NCBI RefSeq assembly: GCF_900106975.1
Contig: NZ_FNNU01000004.1
Coordinates: forward strand, 62,001 to 126,000
Reading direction: 5' to 3'
Length of the DNA: 64,000 nucleotides
Origin: Pseudomonas kuykendallii
GTDB taxonomy: Bacteria > Pseudomonadota > Gammaproteobacteria > Pseudomonadales > Pseudomonadaceae
In this document: in pieces, positions 9,739 through 19,215 of the stretch
How the letters are laid out: the number at the start of each line of letters is the position of its first letter
Position numbering within the stretch: the first letter of the stretch is position 1
The notes under the pieces: model-generated
Seen by the model: the letters and a program-made list of their open reading frames with translations, nothing else
Told to the model about the DNA's origin: nothing
The model's database searches: none
Position numbers and translations under genes: made by a program

Positions 9739-12570
9739 TTAAACGTTGAAAGCGTCCTGGAGAAGTTTTTCCTGCTGCTCAGCGTGCAGGGAAGCGTAGC
9801 CACAGGCAGGCGCAGCGGAAGCGTCACGACCGGCATATTCCAGGAACAACTCCGGTTTCTGCGCAACGGCGACTCGACGCATGTGGTGCTGGCTGCAATA
9901 CCAGGCGCCCTGGTTCATCGGCTCTTCCTGACACCAGACGATGTGCTTGAGGTTGCCGTACTGCGACAGCACTTCCGCCAGATCGTCCTCAGGGAACGGA
10001 TAAAGCTGCTCGATACGAACGATTGCCGTATCGGTGCGGCCTTCCGCACGACGCTTCTCAAGCAGGTCGTAGTAGACCTTGCCGCTGCAGAGGATCACGC
10101 GTTCGACCTTCTGCGCGTCGAGTTGATCGATCTCCGGGATGACGGTCTGGAAGGAACCGTTGGCGAGATCTTCCAGGGTCGAGATCGCCAGCTTGTGGCG
10201 CAACAACGACTTCGGCGTAAGGGCGATCAACGGCTTGCGCAGCGGACGGATCACCTGGCGACGCAGCATGTGGTAGACCTGCGCCGGAGTGGTCGGTACG
10301 CAAACCTGGATGTTGTGCTCGGCACTTAGTTGCAGGTAGCGCTCGAGACGCGCGGAGGAGTGCTCCGGCCCCTGCCCTTCATAGCCGTGCGGCAACAGCA
10401 TGGTCAGCCCGCACAGACGGCCCCACTTGTGCTCGCCACTGGTGATGAACTGGTCGATCACCACCTGTGCGCCGTTGGCAAAATCGCCGAACTGAGCTTC
10501 CCAGATCACCAGCGCGCTTGGCGTGGTGGTCGAGTAGCCGTATTCGAACGCCAGGACGGCCTCTTCCGAAAGGAAGGAGTCGTACAGGTCGAAACGTGGC
10601 TGATCCTTGACCAGATGCTGCAGCGGGATATAGGTCCCGGCGTCCTTCTGGTTGTGCAGTACCGCGTGACGGTGCGAGAAGGTGCCACGGCCGATGTCCT
10701 GGCCAGTCATGCGAACAGGGTGGCCTTCGAACAACAGAGTCGCGTACGCCATGGTTTCGGCGAAGCCCCAGTTGATCGGCAGCCCGCCGGCAGTCATTTT
10801 CTGACGGTCTTCGAGGATCTTCGAAACCTGACGCTGGACGACGAAACCTTCCGGTACTTCGAGCAGCTTGTTCGACAGTTCCTGCAGCGTCTTGAGGTCG
10901 AAGCGGGTGTCGTGACGCGCGGTCCAGGCATGGCCCAGATACGGACGCCAGTCGACGAACAGCTCCTTGTTCGGCTCCTTGACCAGGCTTTTCACCACGT
11001 GCAGGCCGTTGTCCAGGGCGGTACGGTACTCGTCGATCTTCGCCTGAACGCGCTCGGCATCGAGCACGCCAGCCTGGGTCAGAGTCTCGGCGTAGAGCTC
11101 GCGCGTGGTGCGCTGCTTGGCGATCTGCTGATACATCAGGGGCTGGGTGCCACTCGGCTCGTCGGCCTCGTTGTGGCCACGACGGCGGTAGCAGACCAAG
11201 TCGATGACCACGTCACGCTTGAACTGCATGCGATAGTCGATCGCCAACTGGGTGACGAACAGCACGGCTTCCGGGTCGTCGCCGTTCACGTGCAGGATCG
11301 GCGCCTGGACCATCTTCGCCACGTCGGTCGCGTACTCGGTGGAGCGCGCGTCTTCCTGACGGCTGATGGTGAAGCCGACCTGGTTGTTGATCACGATACG
11401 AATCGTGCCACCAGTCCTGAAGCCGCGGGTCTGCGACATCTGGAAGGTTTCCATGACCACGCCCTGCCCCGCGACAGCGGCATCACCGTGGATGGTTACC
11501 GGAAGCACCTTGTCACCGGAAAGATCGTTGCGACGATCCTGACGGGCACGCACCGAACCCTCGACCACTGGAGAGACGATTTCCAAGTGCGACGGGTTGA
11601 ACGCCAGTGCGAGGTGAACCTCACCGCCGGCGGTCATCACGTTGGACGAGAAGCCCTGGTGATACTTGACGTCGCCGGAACTCAGACCCTCGACCTTCTT
11701 GCCTTCGAACTCGTCAAACAGGTCGCGCGGGTTCTTGCCGAAGGTATTCACCAGCACGTTCAGGCGGCCACGGTGGGCCATACCGATGACGATTTCCTTG
11801 TTGCCGTAGGAACCCGAGCGCTGAATGATTTCATCCAGCAGCGGAATCAGGCTCTCGCCACCTTCCAGGCCAAAACGCTTGGTACCCGGATACTTGGTAC
11901 CCAGGTATTTTTCCAGGCCTTCAGCGGCGGTGAGGCGCTCGAGCAGATGGCTACGCACTTCGGCGGAAAACGCCGGGCGGCCGCGCACGCTCTCCAGACG
12001 CTGCTGGAACCACTTGCGCTGCTCGGAGTCGACGATGTGGGTGAACTCGGCGCCGATGGTGCGGCAGTAGGTCTGCTGCAGGGCTTCCTGGATTTCACGC
12101 AGGGTGGCTTCTTCCTTGCCGATGTAGAGCTCACCGGTACGGAACGTGGTATCCAGATCGGAATCGGTCAAGCCGTAGTGATTGATCGCCAGATCGGCAG
12201 GAGTCGCGCGCTGAGCCAAACCCAGCGGGTCGAGCTTGGCAGCCTGGTGGCCACGCATGCGGTAGGCCTGGATCAGACGCAGGACTTCAACTTGCTTCTT
12301 CTCGTGCTCGCTGCTTACGCTCCCGGCGGATACCGGCTGAGCGCGACGCTGATTCTTGGCGAGCAGAACGAAGTGATCGCGGACCGTAGAGTGCGAGACA
12401 TCGGTGGCAGCGCTGCCATCGGTCGGCAGCTTCTGGAAATAGGTGCGCCACTCTTCTGGCACAGCGTTGGGATCGTGCAGGTAGAGCTCGTAGAGCTCTT
12501 CCACATAGGCAGCGTTACCACCGGAAAGGTGGGCACTGTCCCACATGCGCTGCATTACGCTTTCTTGCAT
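9739..12570 (-). CDS. sucA: 2-oxoglutarate dehydrogenase E1
   Basis: A 943-residue thiamine-diphosphate enzyme that decarboxylates 2-oxoglutarate. The N-terminus MQESVMQRMWDSAHLSGGNAAYVEELYELY is typical of pseudomonads; another in-frame ATG five codons later could also serve. The ThDP region includes the conserved GMAHRGRLNVL and the GDAAVAGQGVVMET segment; the transketolase-like half carries TGQDIGRGTFSHRHAV. It opens the sucAB-lpdG-sucCD part of the operon, 251 bp beyond sdhB, with a terminator-like hairpin in that gap. Confidence 0.98.
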   Translation of the reverse strand: MQESVMQRMWDSAHLSGGNAAYVEELYELYLHDPNAVPEEWRTYFQKLPTDGSAATDVSHSTVRDHFVLLAKNQRRAQPVSAGSVSSEHEKKQVEVLRLIQAYRMRGHQAAKLDPLGLAQRATPADLAINHYGLTDSDLDTTFRTGELYIGKEEATLREIQEALQQTYCRTIGAEFTHIVDSEQRKWFQQRLESVRGRPAFSAEVRSHLLERLTAAEGLEKYLGTKYPGTKRFGLEGGESLIPLLDEIIQRSGSYGNKEIVIGMAHRGRLNVLVNTFGKNPRDLFDEFEGKKVEGLSSGDVKYHQGFSSNVMTAGGEVHLALAFNPSHLEIVSPVVEGSVRARQDRRNDLSGDKVLPVTIHGDAAVAGQGVVMETFQMSQTRGFRTGGTIRIVINNQVGFTISRQEDARSTEYATDVAKMVQAPILHVNGDDPEAVLFVTQLAIDYRMQFKRDVVIDLVCYRRRGHNEADEPSGTQPLMYQQIAKQRTTRELYAETLTQAGVLDAERVQAKIDEYRTALDNGLHVVKSLVKEPNKELFVDWRPYLGHAWTARHDTRFDLKTLQELSNKLLEVPEGFVVQRQVSKILEDRQKMTAGGLPINWGFAETMAYATLLFEGHPVRMTGQDIGRGTFSHRHAVLHNQKDAGTYIPLQHLVKDQPRFDLYDSFLSEEAVLAFEYGYSTTTPSALVIWEAQFGDFANGAQVVIDQFITSGEHKWGRLCGLTMLLPHGYEGQGPEHSSARLERYLQLSAEHNIQVCVPTTPAQVYHMLRRQVIRPLRKPLIALTPKSLLRHKLAISTLEDLANGSFQTVIPEIDQLDAQKVERVILCSGKVYYDLLEKRRAEGRTDTAIVRIEQLYPFPEDDLAEVLSQYGNLKHIVWCQEEPMNQGAWYCSQHHMRRVAVAQKPELFLEYAGRDASAAPACGYASLHAEQQEKLLQDAFNV

Positions 12571-12757
12571 GCTTGGTCACCCTCGGTAAGGGGACACCAT
12601 CAGCGTGGTCACCGCTCAAGACCGGTCTGGACTACAGCTCAGACAGATTCAAACGGACCTCACAGATAGCCCGGGTACCAGCCCGGATGCCCCTGCTGGT
12701 CTTCATATTTTTCGAATAGGGACCACGACTTTTTGGGCTGAGGTCCTGACTAAAACT

Positions 12758-12784
12758 GCAGTGCCGGTTGAAAACCGGCGCTGC
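12758..12784 (-). terminator. Hairpin after sdhB, probable partial terminator
   Basis: Twelve-base stem (GCAGCGCCGGTT / AACCGGCACTGC, one G-U pair, three-base loop) followed on the minus strand by AGTTTTAG. The T-tract is short, so it may attenuate between sdhCDAB and sucAB rather than fully stop transcription. Confidence 0.55.
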
Positions 12785-12821
12785 AGGCACTACTGGCGTT
12801 GCAGGTATAGCAGATCGTGAA

Positions 12822-13526
12822 TCAGGTCCCGCTTTGCAGAAGCATGTTGCGAACGTGGCCAATTGCCTTGGTCGGATTGAGACCTTTCGGACAAACGTTC
12901 ACGCAGTTCATGATCCCACGGCAGCGGAACACGCTGAACGGATCGTCCATAGCAGCCAGACGCTCTTCGGTCTGGGTATCGCGGCTGTCGGCCAGGAATC
13001 GGTAGGCCTGCAGCAGCGCAGCGGGGCCGAGGAACTTGTCGGGATTCCACCAGAACGAAGGGCAAGAAGTCGAGCAGCAGGCACACAGGATGCACTCGTA
13101 CAGGCCATCCAGCTTCTCGCGCTCTTCCGGCGACTGCAGACGCTCGATGGCCGGAGCCGGCGTGTCGTTCTGCAGGTACGGTTTCACCTTCTCGTACTGC
13201 TTGTAGAAGATGCTCATGTCGACGACTAGATCACGAATGACTGGCAGACCCGGCAGCGGACGCACCACCAGGGTGTCGCCTTTCACGACTGCGGACAGCG
13301 GCGTGATGCACGCAAGGCCGTTCTTGCCGTTGATGTTCATCCCGTCGGAGCCGCAAACACCTTCGCGGCAGGAGCGGCGATAGGAGAAGGTCACATCCTG
13401 CTCCTTGATCAGCGCCAGAACGTCGAGGACCATGATGTCCTTCCCGTCGGTGTCGACCTGGAACTCCTGCATGTGCGGAGAGGCATCCTGCTCGGGGTTG
13501 TAGCGATACACACTGACTTTCAACAT
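12822..13526 (-). CDS. sdhB: Succinate dehydrogenase iron-sulfur subunit
   Basis: A 234-residue protein from ATG 13526 (MLKVSVYRYNPEQDASPHM); the AAGGGTGG site precedes this ATG, and a GTG three codons upstream is less likely. It carries three Fe-S clusters: the plant-type 2Fe-2S cysteines (CREGVCGSDGMNINGKNGLAC), then CILCACCSTSC and CRGIMNCVNVCPKGLNP for the 4Fe-4S and 3Fe-4S centres. It conducts electrons from SdhA flavin to ubiquinone in the membrane. Last gene of sdhCDAB. Confidence 0.98.
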   Translation of the reverse strand: MLKVSVYRYNPEQDASPHMQEFQVDTDGKDIMVLDVLALIKEQDVTFSYRRSCREGVCGSDGMNINGKNGLACITPLSAVVKGDTLVVRPLPGLPVIRDLVVDMSIFYKQYEKVKPYLQNDTPAPAIERLQSPEEREKLDGLYECILCACCSTSCPSFWWNPDKFLGPAALLQAYRFLADSRDTQTEERLAAMDDPFSVFRCRGIMNCVNVCPKGLNPTKAIGHVRNMLLQSGT

Positions 13527-13537
13527 GGCAGCCACCC

Positions 13538-15310
13538 TTAGTAAGTCCGAACCTTGGGTTCGAATGGCGGAACGGTCTTCGGCGCGAAGTTCACCGCGCG
13601 CTTGGTGACACGCTTGTCACCCGGGAAATACAGCGAGTGGCACAGCCAGTTCTGATCGTCACGATCTTCAAAGTCCTCGCGGGCATGAGCGCCGCGGGAT
13701 TCTTTGCGCTCTTCGGCGGCAATGGCGGTAGCCTCGGCCACTTCCAGCAGGTTCTGCAGCTCCAGCGCCTCGATGCGCGCGGTGTTGAACGCCTGGCTCT
13801 TGTCGGCGATCTTCACGGTGGAGATACGCTGACGCAGATCGGCCAACTGGGTAATGCCCTTCTGCATGTACTCGCCGGTGCGGAACACACCGAAGTAGTT
13901 CTGCATGCAGTTCTGCAGTTCCTTGCGCAGCGGCGCAACGTCTTCACCCGAGGTGCGTTCGTTGAGGCTGTTGAGGCGGGAAAGCGAGGACTCGAGATCG
14001 GTTTCGCTGGCGTTGCGATAATCGATGCCTTCCTTGAGCGCTTTCTCCAGGTGCAGACCGGCGGCACGACCGAAGACGACCAGGTCGAGCAGCGAGTTGC
14101 CACCCAGACGGTTGGCACCGTGTACCGACACACAAGCGACTTCGCCCACGGCGAACAGACCCGGGATCACGGTATCGACGCCATTGGCGTCCTGAGTGAT
14201 CGCCTGCCCATGGATGTTGGTGGCAACGCCGCCCATCATGTAGTGGCAGGTTGGGACGACCGGAACCGGAGCGACGACCGGATCGACGTGCGCGAAGGTC
14301 TTGGACAGTTCGCAGATACCTGGCAGCCGGCTGTGCAGCACTTCCTCGCCGAGGTGATCGAGCTTGAGCATCACGTGGTCGCCATCCGGACCACAACCGT
14401 TGCCGGCAATGATTTCCTTGACCATCGAGCGTGCAACGACGTCACGACCGGCGAGGTCCTTGGCGTTGGGCGCATAGCGCTCCATGAAGCGCTCGCCATG
14501 CTTGTTGATCAGATAACCGCCTTCACCGCGGCAACCCTCGGTAACCAGCACACCGGCCCCGGCGATACCGGTCGGGTGGAACTGCCACATCTCGATGTCC
14601 TGCACCGGCACACCAGCACGCAATGCCATACCGACACCGTCGCCGGTATTGATCAGGGCGTTGGTGGTGGAGGCATAGATACGTCCGGCGCCACCGGTGG
14701 CAAGCACGGTAGCCTTCGAGCGGATGTAGGCGGTTTCACCAGTTTCGATGCATATGGCGATCACACCGACGATCACGCCGTCCTGGTTTTTCACCAGATC
14801 CACGGCATACCACTCATTGAGGAACGTGGTGTTGTTCTTCAGGTTGGCCTGATACAGCGTGTGAAGCAGCGCGTGACCGGTACGGTCGGCAGCCGCGCAG
14901 GTACGAGCCGCCTGGCCGCCCTTGCCGAAGTCCTTGGACTGACCACCGAACGGGCGCTGATAGATGCGGCCCTGCTCGGTACGGGAGAACGGAAGACCCA
15001 TGTGCTCGAGCTCGAACACGGCTTCCGGACCTACGGAACACATGTACTCGATGGCGTCCTGGTCACCGATGTAGTCGGAGCCCTTGACGGTGTCGTACAT
15101 GTGCCAGCGCCAATCATCGTTCGGATCGGACGACGCAATGGCGCAGGTGATGCCGCCCTGAGCGGAAACAGTGTGCGAGCGAGTCGGAAAAACCTTGGTG
15201 ACTACTGCTGTCTTGAAGCCGGACTGAGCGAGCTGCAGCGCAGCGCGCATACCGGCACCGCCGCCGCCAACGATGATGGCGTCGAACGAAAGCGTACGAA
15301 TGTTAGCCAT
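13538..15310 (-). CDS. sdhA: Succinate dehydrogenase flavoprotein subunit
   Basis: A 590-residue catalytic subunit oxidising succinate to fumarate. FAD-binding [11 protein letters not shown] is at residues about 16-26, and the covalent flavin attachment motif [10 protein letters not shown] is intact. The substrate-binding and capping domains ([23 protein letters not shown]) and the C-terminal helical domain ending FEPKVRTY are complete. Three bases separate its ATG from the sdhD stop. Confidence 0.98.
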   Translation of the reverse strand: MANIRTLSFDAIIVGGGGAGMRAALQLAQSGFKTAVVTKVFPTRSHTVSAQGGITCAIASSDPNDDWRWHMYDTVKGSDYIGDQDAIEYMCSVGPEAVFELEHMGLPFSRTEQGRIYQRPFGGQSKDFGKGGQAARTCAAADRTGHALLHTLYQANLKNNTTFLNEWYAVDLVKNQDGVIVGVIAICIETGETAYIRSKATVLATGGAGRIYASTTNALINTGDGVGMALRAGVPVQDIEMWQFHPTGIAGAGVLVTEGCRGEGGYLINKHGERFMERYAPNAKDLAGRDVVARSMVKEIIAGNGCGPDGDHVMLKLDHLGEEVLHSRLPGICELSKTFAHVDPVVAPVPVVPTCHYMMGGVATNIHGQAITQDANGVDTVIPGLFAVGEVACVSVHGANRLGGNSLLDLVVFGRAAGLHLEKALKEGIDYRNASETDLESSLSRLNSLNERTSGEDVAPLRKELQNCMQNYFGVFRTGEYMQKGITQLADLRQRISTVKIADKSQAFNTARIEALELQNLLEVAEATAIAAEERKESRGAHAREDFEDRDDQNWLCHSLYFPGDKRVTKRAVNFAPKTVPPFEPKVRTY

Positions 15311-15313
15311 GAA

Positions 15314-15682
15314 TCAGATACCCCAAAGAATCTGCACACCCCAGACGAAGTACGCGAACATGGCAATGCCGCAAACCGCCTGGAACAGGAAACGCACGCT
15401 GGTGGCCCACTTGCCGATGGCCATGGCGGTCAGGTAGTCGGTGGAGATCGTCCACATACCAACCCACGCATGAACCCCGAGCGCAACCAGAGCCAGCAAG
15501 CTGAAAATACGCATCCAGTTATGGGAGAACAGACCGTGCCAATCCGCATAGCTCAGATTGGGATGGAAAAGCAGGTAACCAAGCAGAAAAAGAAAATAAG
15601 CCGCCAGAACAACGGCAGAAACGCGCTGCGCCATCCAGTCATAGAGGCCCGAACGCGAAAAGTTCGTAACGTTAGTTACCAT
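15314..15682 (-). CDS. sdhD: Succinate dehydrogenase membrane anchor, small subunit
   Basis: A 122-residue membrane anchor from ATG 15682 (MVTNVTNFSRSGLYDWMAQRVSAV), which matches the usual Pseudomonas start; the first seven bases overlap sdhC. Three transmembrane helices are visible. The conserved YDWMAQR region and HAWVGMWTISTDY supply the haem b and quinone-site residues together with SdhC. It is translated by coupling from sdhC. Confidence 0.96.
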   Translation of the reverse strand: MVTNVTNFSRSGLYDWMAQRVSAVVLAAYFLFLLGYLLFHPNLSYADWHGLFSHNWMRIFSLLALVALGVHAWVGMWTISTDYLTAMAIGKWATSVRFLFQAVCGIAMFAYFVWGVQILWGI

Positions 15683-16065
15683 ATCCACACCCCCGCCAGA
15701 ACGATGAGCACCACCGAGACGGCGATGACAATCTTCGAGCCCGTCTTGCCGCCTTCCAGTGTCTCACCAACACCGGTATCCATGACCAAGTGGCGCACGC
15801 CGGCCACCAGGTGATACAACAAGGCTGACAGCAGGCCCCAAATCACGAACTTAGCCAGCGGACTGGTCAGGTACATCTTCACGTCGGCGAAGCCTTCCTC
15901 GGACGAAAGCGACTTGTCGAGCACGAAAAGCATGACGGCAAGGCCTACGAAAAGGATGACACCGGAGATGCGGTGAAGAATGGACGTATAAGCGGTGATA
16001 GGGAGTTTTATGGTCCTAAGATCTAGGTTTACAGGTCGTTGGCTATTCACGGCTGTTTTTTTCAC
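15676..16065 (-). CDS. sdhC: Succinate dehydrogenase cytochrome b556 subunit
   Basis: A 129-residue membrane subunit beginning with GTG at 16065. Three transmembrane helices are visible; the quinone-site LHRISGVILF and haem-ligand region YHLVAGVRHLVMD are intact. A second GTG five codons in is an alternative start; family alignment from memory favours the first. First gene of sdhCDAB; the proposed promoter lies about 115-145 bp upstream, leaving a leader of roughly 110 nt. Confidence 0.95.
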   Translation of the reverse strand: MKKTAVNSQRPVNLDLRTIKLPITAYTSILHRISGVILFVGLAVMLFVLDKSLSSEEGFADVKMYLTSPLAKFVIWGLLSALLYHLVAGVRHLVMDTGVGETLEGGKTGSKIVIAVSVVLIVLAGVWIW

Positions 16066-16179
16066 GCTGAGGCCCCAACAATCAGGGCAAGTTGTAGGGA
16101 AGTGCGCTGGTCAGGTCCCACTACCCAGGGAGTGACAACCCCAGAATACAGGCCTTAAAGCCCTGGCGGTCGGGCATCG

Positions 16180-16208
16180 AGTATAGACAGTTAGGACACT
16201 AATGACAA
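16180..16208 (-). promoter_or_regulatory. Sigma-70 promoter for sdhCDAB
   Basis: On the minus strand TTGTCA (16208-16203), a 17-base spacer and TATACT (16185-16180). Spacing is optimal and both hexamers differ by one base from consensus. It sits 115 bp before the sdhC GTG. Confidence 0.65.
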
Positions 16209-16323
16209 CGCAATCACCTGCCCCAAAGAGCGGATTGCGCTGGCCTCACAAAAGGCGTAAATAGCCGATTTTCAAGACCCTCAATCACCCTCAAAGCCGT
16301 CTACCGCCTAGCCTCCACGCAAA

Positions 16324-16351
16324 TTGACTTTCGGATTTATCACTCTATAGT
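16324..16351 (+). promoter_or_regulatory. Sigma-70 promoter for gltA
   Basis: TTGACT (16324-16329), a 16-base spacer and TATAGT (16346-16351), about 55 bp before the gltA ATG. Each hexamer differs by one base from consensus. Confidence 0.65.
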
Positions 16352-16405
16352 GATGCGGGCCCTGCATGGGGGCAGGATGATACCAAGCATAAAATAGGAG
16401 GCCTC

Positions 16406-17692
16406 ATGGCTGACAAAAAAGCGCAGTTGATCATCGCAGGCTCTGACCCTGTAGAACTGCCCGTTCTGACCGGCACTGTTGGTCCCGATGTAGTTGACGT
16501 ACGGGGCCTCACCGCCACGGGTCGTTTCACCTTTGATCCTGGCTTTATGTCCACCGCCTCTTGCGAGTCGAAGATCACCTATATCGACGGCGACAAAGGC
16601 ATCCTTCTTCATCGTGGCTACCCGATCGAGCAGCTCGCCGAGAAGTCCGACTACCTGGAAACATGCTACCTGCTGCTAAACGGCGAACTGCCGAATGCCG
16701 AGCAGAAGGCCCAGTTCGTCGGCACCGTGAAGAACCACACGATGGTTCACGAGCAGTTGAAGTCGTTCTTCAACGGTTTCCGTCGTGATGCTCACCCGAT
16801 GGCGATCATGTGCGGCGTGGTCGGCGCGCTTTCGGCCTTCTATCACGACTCCCTGGACATCAATAATCCCAAGCACCGCGAAATCTCCGCGATCCGTCTG
16901 GTTGCCAAGATGCCCACCATCGCCGCCATGGTTTACAAGTACTCCATGGGCCAGCCGATGATGTATCCGCGCAACGATCTGAACTACGCGGAAAACTTCC
17001 TGCACATGATGTTCAACACCCCGTGCGAGATCAAACCGATCAGCCCGGTGCTGGCCCGCGCGATGGATCGGATCTTCATCCTCCACGCCGACCACGAACA
17101 GAACGCTTCCACCTCCACCGTTCGCCTGGCCGGTTCTTCGGGTGCCAACCCGTTCGCCTGTATCGCTGCCGGTATCGCCGCCCTCTGGGGCCCGGCGCAT
17201 GGTGGCGCCAACGAGGCCGTGCTGGCGATGCTCGACGAGATCGGCGACGTATCGAACATCGACAAGTTCATCGCCAAGGCGAAGGACAAGGACGATCCGT
17301 TCAAGCTGATGGGCTTCGGCCACCGCGTCTACAAGAACTTCGATCCGCGCGCCAACGTGATGAAGAAGACTTGCGACGAAGTCCTCGCCGAGCTGGGCAT
17401 CCACGATCCGCAACTGGAACTGGCGATGAAGCTGGACGAGATCGCGCGCAACGATCCTTACTTCAAGGAGCGCAATCTGTACCCGAACGTCGACTTTTAC
17501 TCGGGGATCATCCTCAAGGCGATCGGCATTCCGACCAGCATGTTCACGGTCATCTTCGCCCTGGCACGCACCGTGGGCTGGATTTCCCACTGGAAGGAAA
17601 TGCTTTCCAGCCCGTACAAGATCGGTCGTCCCCGTCAGCTGTATACCGGCTATCCGCAGCGCGACTTCACCGAACTGGACAAGCGCGACTGA
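16406..17692 (+). CDS. gltA: Citrate synthase (type II)
   Basis: A 428-residue hexameric NADH-sensitive type citrate synthase condensing oxaloacetate with acetyl-CoA, the entry to the TCA cycle. A strong AGGAGG precedes ATG 16406. Active-site residues are in [22 protein letters not shown] and [14 protein letters not shown]. The length and N-terminal beta-domain ([21 protein letters not shown]) match the gammaproteobacterial type. Divergent from sdh. Confidence 0.98.
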   Translation: MADKKAQLIIAGSDPVELPVLTGTVGPDVVDVRGLTATGRFTFDPGFMSTASCESKITYIDGDKGILLHRGYPIEQLAEKSDYLETCYLLLNGELPNAEQKAQFVGTVKNHTMVHEQLKSFFNGFRRDAHPMAIMCGVVGALSAFYHDSLDINNPKHREISAIRLVAKMPTIAAMVYKYSMGQPMMYPRNDLNYAENFLHMMFNTPCEIKPISPVLARAMDRIFILHADHEQNASTSTVRLAGSSGANPFACIAAGIAALWGPAHGGANEAVLAMLDEIGDVSNIDKFIAKAKDKDDPFKLMGFGHRVYKNFDPRANVMKKTCDEVLAELGIHDPQLELAMKLDEIARNDPYFKERNLYPNVDFYSGIILKAIGIPTSMFTVIFALARTVGWISHWKEMLSSPYKIGRPRQLYTGYPQRDFTELDKRD

Positions 17693-17705
17693 CATCTGGC
17701 GAACA

Positions 17706-17735
17706 AGAAAAAGGCTGCCGAGGCAGCCTTTTTCT
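17706..17735. terminator. Bidirectional intrinsic terminator
   Basis: GAAAAAGGCTGC / GCAGCCTTTTTC with a four-base loop, between convergent gltA and the START-domain gene. Confidence 0.85.
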
Positions 17736-17752
17736 TTGCCCGGAAGAAAGTC

Positions 17753-18361
17753 CTACTTCTTCTCAGCGCGCTCGCGCAACCCCTTAAGGGTATTGAACGG
17801 CGCATCGACCACGAAGCTGTTGGCCAGCCACGAAGGGACGCTGCCACCCGGCTCGGTCTGTACCTGATAGGTCACTTCGGTCTGGCCCGGGCCTTTGGGC
17901 GTCAGCTTCCACAGGCCTTCAACCTTGGCTACGCGTACATAGCCGTTTTCCTCGGGCAGGTAATCGGCGACCCCCTCCAGGGTACGAGTCAGACTGCCGT
18001 CGGAACCCTGTGTAGTCGTGATGTGCAGGATCGAATCACGCGCAGTGACCGGCCACGGAGGCGTGAAGTAGGTGTGGGTCCAGGCCTGGTCGCCCTCCTG
18101 CTTGAGCAGCTTCTGCTCCTTGCACTCGAAGATCCACGCACAGGAACCGCTGACATCCTCCTGCAGCGCACGAATGGTGGCGATGTCCGCCTTGACGGTG
18201 GTGACGCCGCGATAAGCCTTGTACTTGGAGCCGGCTACCGGGCTCAGGTAGATGCTGATGCCCGCCTCCTCCTTCTCCAGCTTCCAGTCATCGGCATGAA
18301 CGATCGTGGGCAGTACGGCTGTGAATCCGCAGACCAGCGCCAGTTGATGCAAAAGCCTCAT
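17753..18361 (-). CDS. Exported START-domain protein
   Basis: A 202-residue protein with a Sec signal peptide (residues 1-23, ending PTIVHADD). The mature part matches the START/SRPBCC lipid-binding fold, with ISIYLSPVAGSKYKAYRGVTTV near the start and AWTHTYFTPPWPVTARDSILH in the middle. START domains bind hydrophobic ligands; periplasmic members in Pseudomonas have no assigned function. The lone gene is followed by a shared terminator. Confidence 0.78.
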   Translation of the reverse strand: MRLLHQLALVCGFTAVLPTIVHADDWKLEKEEAGISIYLSPVAGSKYKAYRGVTTVKADIATIRALQEDVSGSCAWIFECKEQKLLKQEGDQAWTHTYFTPPWPVTARDSILHITTTQGSDGSLTRTLEGVADYLPEENGYVRVAKVEGLWKLTPKGPGQTEVTYQVQTEPGGSVPSWLANSFVVDAPFNTLKGLRERAEKK

Positions 18362-18416
18362 TTATTTTTCTCCTTATCAAAGACTCGAGCGACTCGACGA
18401 ATCCGTCGAGCGCACG

Positions 18417-18668
18417 CTAAGCGGTCGCCTGCTCCAGCCAACCGAGCAGGCTGATCGCCTCTTCGCGATTGCTCCCGCAAACCGAAGGTTCGGCCTGGAA
18501 CTGCGAGCACACGGGCGGCCTACCCGGAGCGCCGAACAGCGCGCACAGGTAGTCGACCGAAAGATGGATGCAACGTTCGCCCGCAGGCTTGCCGTGGGGC
18601 ATCCCTGGAATGGGCGAACTTATCGAAGGGGCGATGCAGCAAGCACCGCAACCGGGACGGCATTGCAT
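18417..18668 (-). CDS. YkgJ-family cysteine cluster protein
   Basis: An 83-residue protein beginning MQCRPGCGACCIAPSISSPIPGMP. The N-terminal CxxxCxxCC cysteines plus later cysteines (ERCIHL, YLCALFG, PVCSQF, SVCG) are the pattern of the YkgJ/UPF0153 zinc or iron-chelating family. The Cys-rich core is complete although short. Probably a cytoplasmic metal-binding protein; function unproven. Confidence 0.82.
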   Translation of the reverse strand: MQCRPGCGACCIAPSISSPIPGMPHGKPAGERCIHLSVDYLCALFGAPGRPPVCSQFQAEPSVCGSNREEAISLLGWLEQATA

Positions 18669-18827
18669 GGCGACAGGCGACCTCGTGAAACGGGACCAAG
18701 GGTTCTACGGGCGGCGATATTACCTGCACGCCGCACGGATGGCAGCCATCCAATTGATGGCAGCGAGGCTTGGCGGCGCGATGGGCAGGCAGTAGGCTCA
18801 GCGCCCTTACATTCCGGAGCTTCGCCG

Positions 18828-19169
18828 ATGCCGATCTGGTTGCAAACCGCTGCCCTGTTGAGCCTTTCCAACATCTTCATGACGTTCGCCTGGTACGGCC
18901 ACCTGAAGACGCTGCACAGCAAACCGTGGTTTGTCGCTGCGCTGATCAGTTGGGGGATCGCACTGTTCGAATACATGATCATGGTGCCGGCGAACCGGAT
19001 TGGTTACACGACGATGTCGGTGGGCCAGCTGAAGATCATGCAGGAAGTGATCACGCTGTCGATCTTCGTGCCATTCAGCGTGTTCTACATGCAGCAACCG
19101 CTCAGGCTGGACTACCTGTGGGCGGGCCTTTGCCTGCTGGGCGCGGTGTATTTCATCTTCCGCGCCTAG
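18828..19169 (+). CDS. DUF486 (DMT-like) small membrane protein
   Basis: A 113-residue protein starting MPIWLQTAALLSLSNIFMTFAWYGHLK, with four transmembrane helices. The phrases PWFVAALISWGIALFEYMIMVPANRIGY and QLKIMQEVITL are the DUF486 (COG3169) signature, a family related to half-size drug/metabolite transporters. An in-frame extension back to 18564 overlaps the antiparallel YkgJ gene and is Arg-rich, so it was rejected. Substrate unknown. Confidence 0.85.
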   Translation: MPIWLQTAALLSLSNIFMTFAWYGHLKTLHSKPWFVAALISWGIALFEYMIMVPANRIGYTTMSVGQLKIMQEVITLSIFVPFSVFYMQQPLRLDYLWAGLCLLGAVYFIFRA

Positions 19170-19215
19170 GGCTCAGTGAAGTGGGCGGACGGCCGAGCGC
19201 CCGCCCGCATCGCCG

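Larger units (their letters stand above)
16066..16405. other. Divergent sdhC-gltA intergenic region
   Basis: No gene; 340 bp between two divergent TCA operons. I see one sigma-70-type promoter for each direction and a long sdh leader. Pyrimidine/purine-balanced stretches without repeats fill the rest. No Anr box or other obvious operator was found. Confidence 0.7.

Noticed and set aside
10330-12669. 779-residue frame antisense to sucA
   Set aside because: Mirror of a strongly conserved gene; His/Val/Gln-rich composition typical of antisense shadows.
13637-15814. 725-residue frame antisense to sdhA/sdhD
   Set aside because: Antisense shadow of conserved genes with no recognisable domain.
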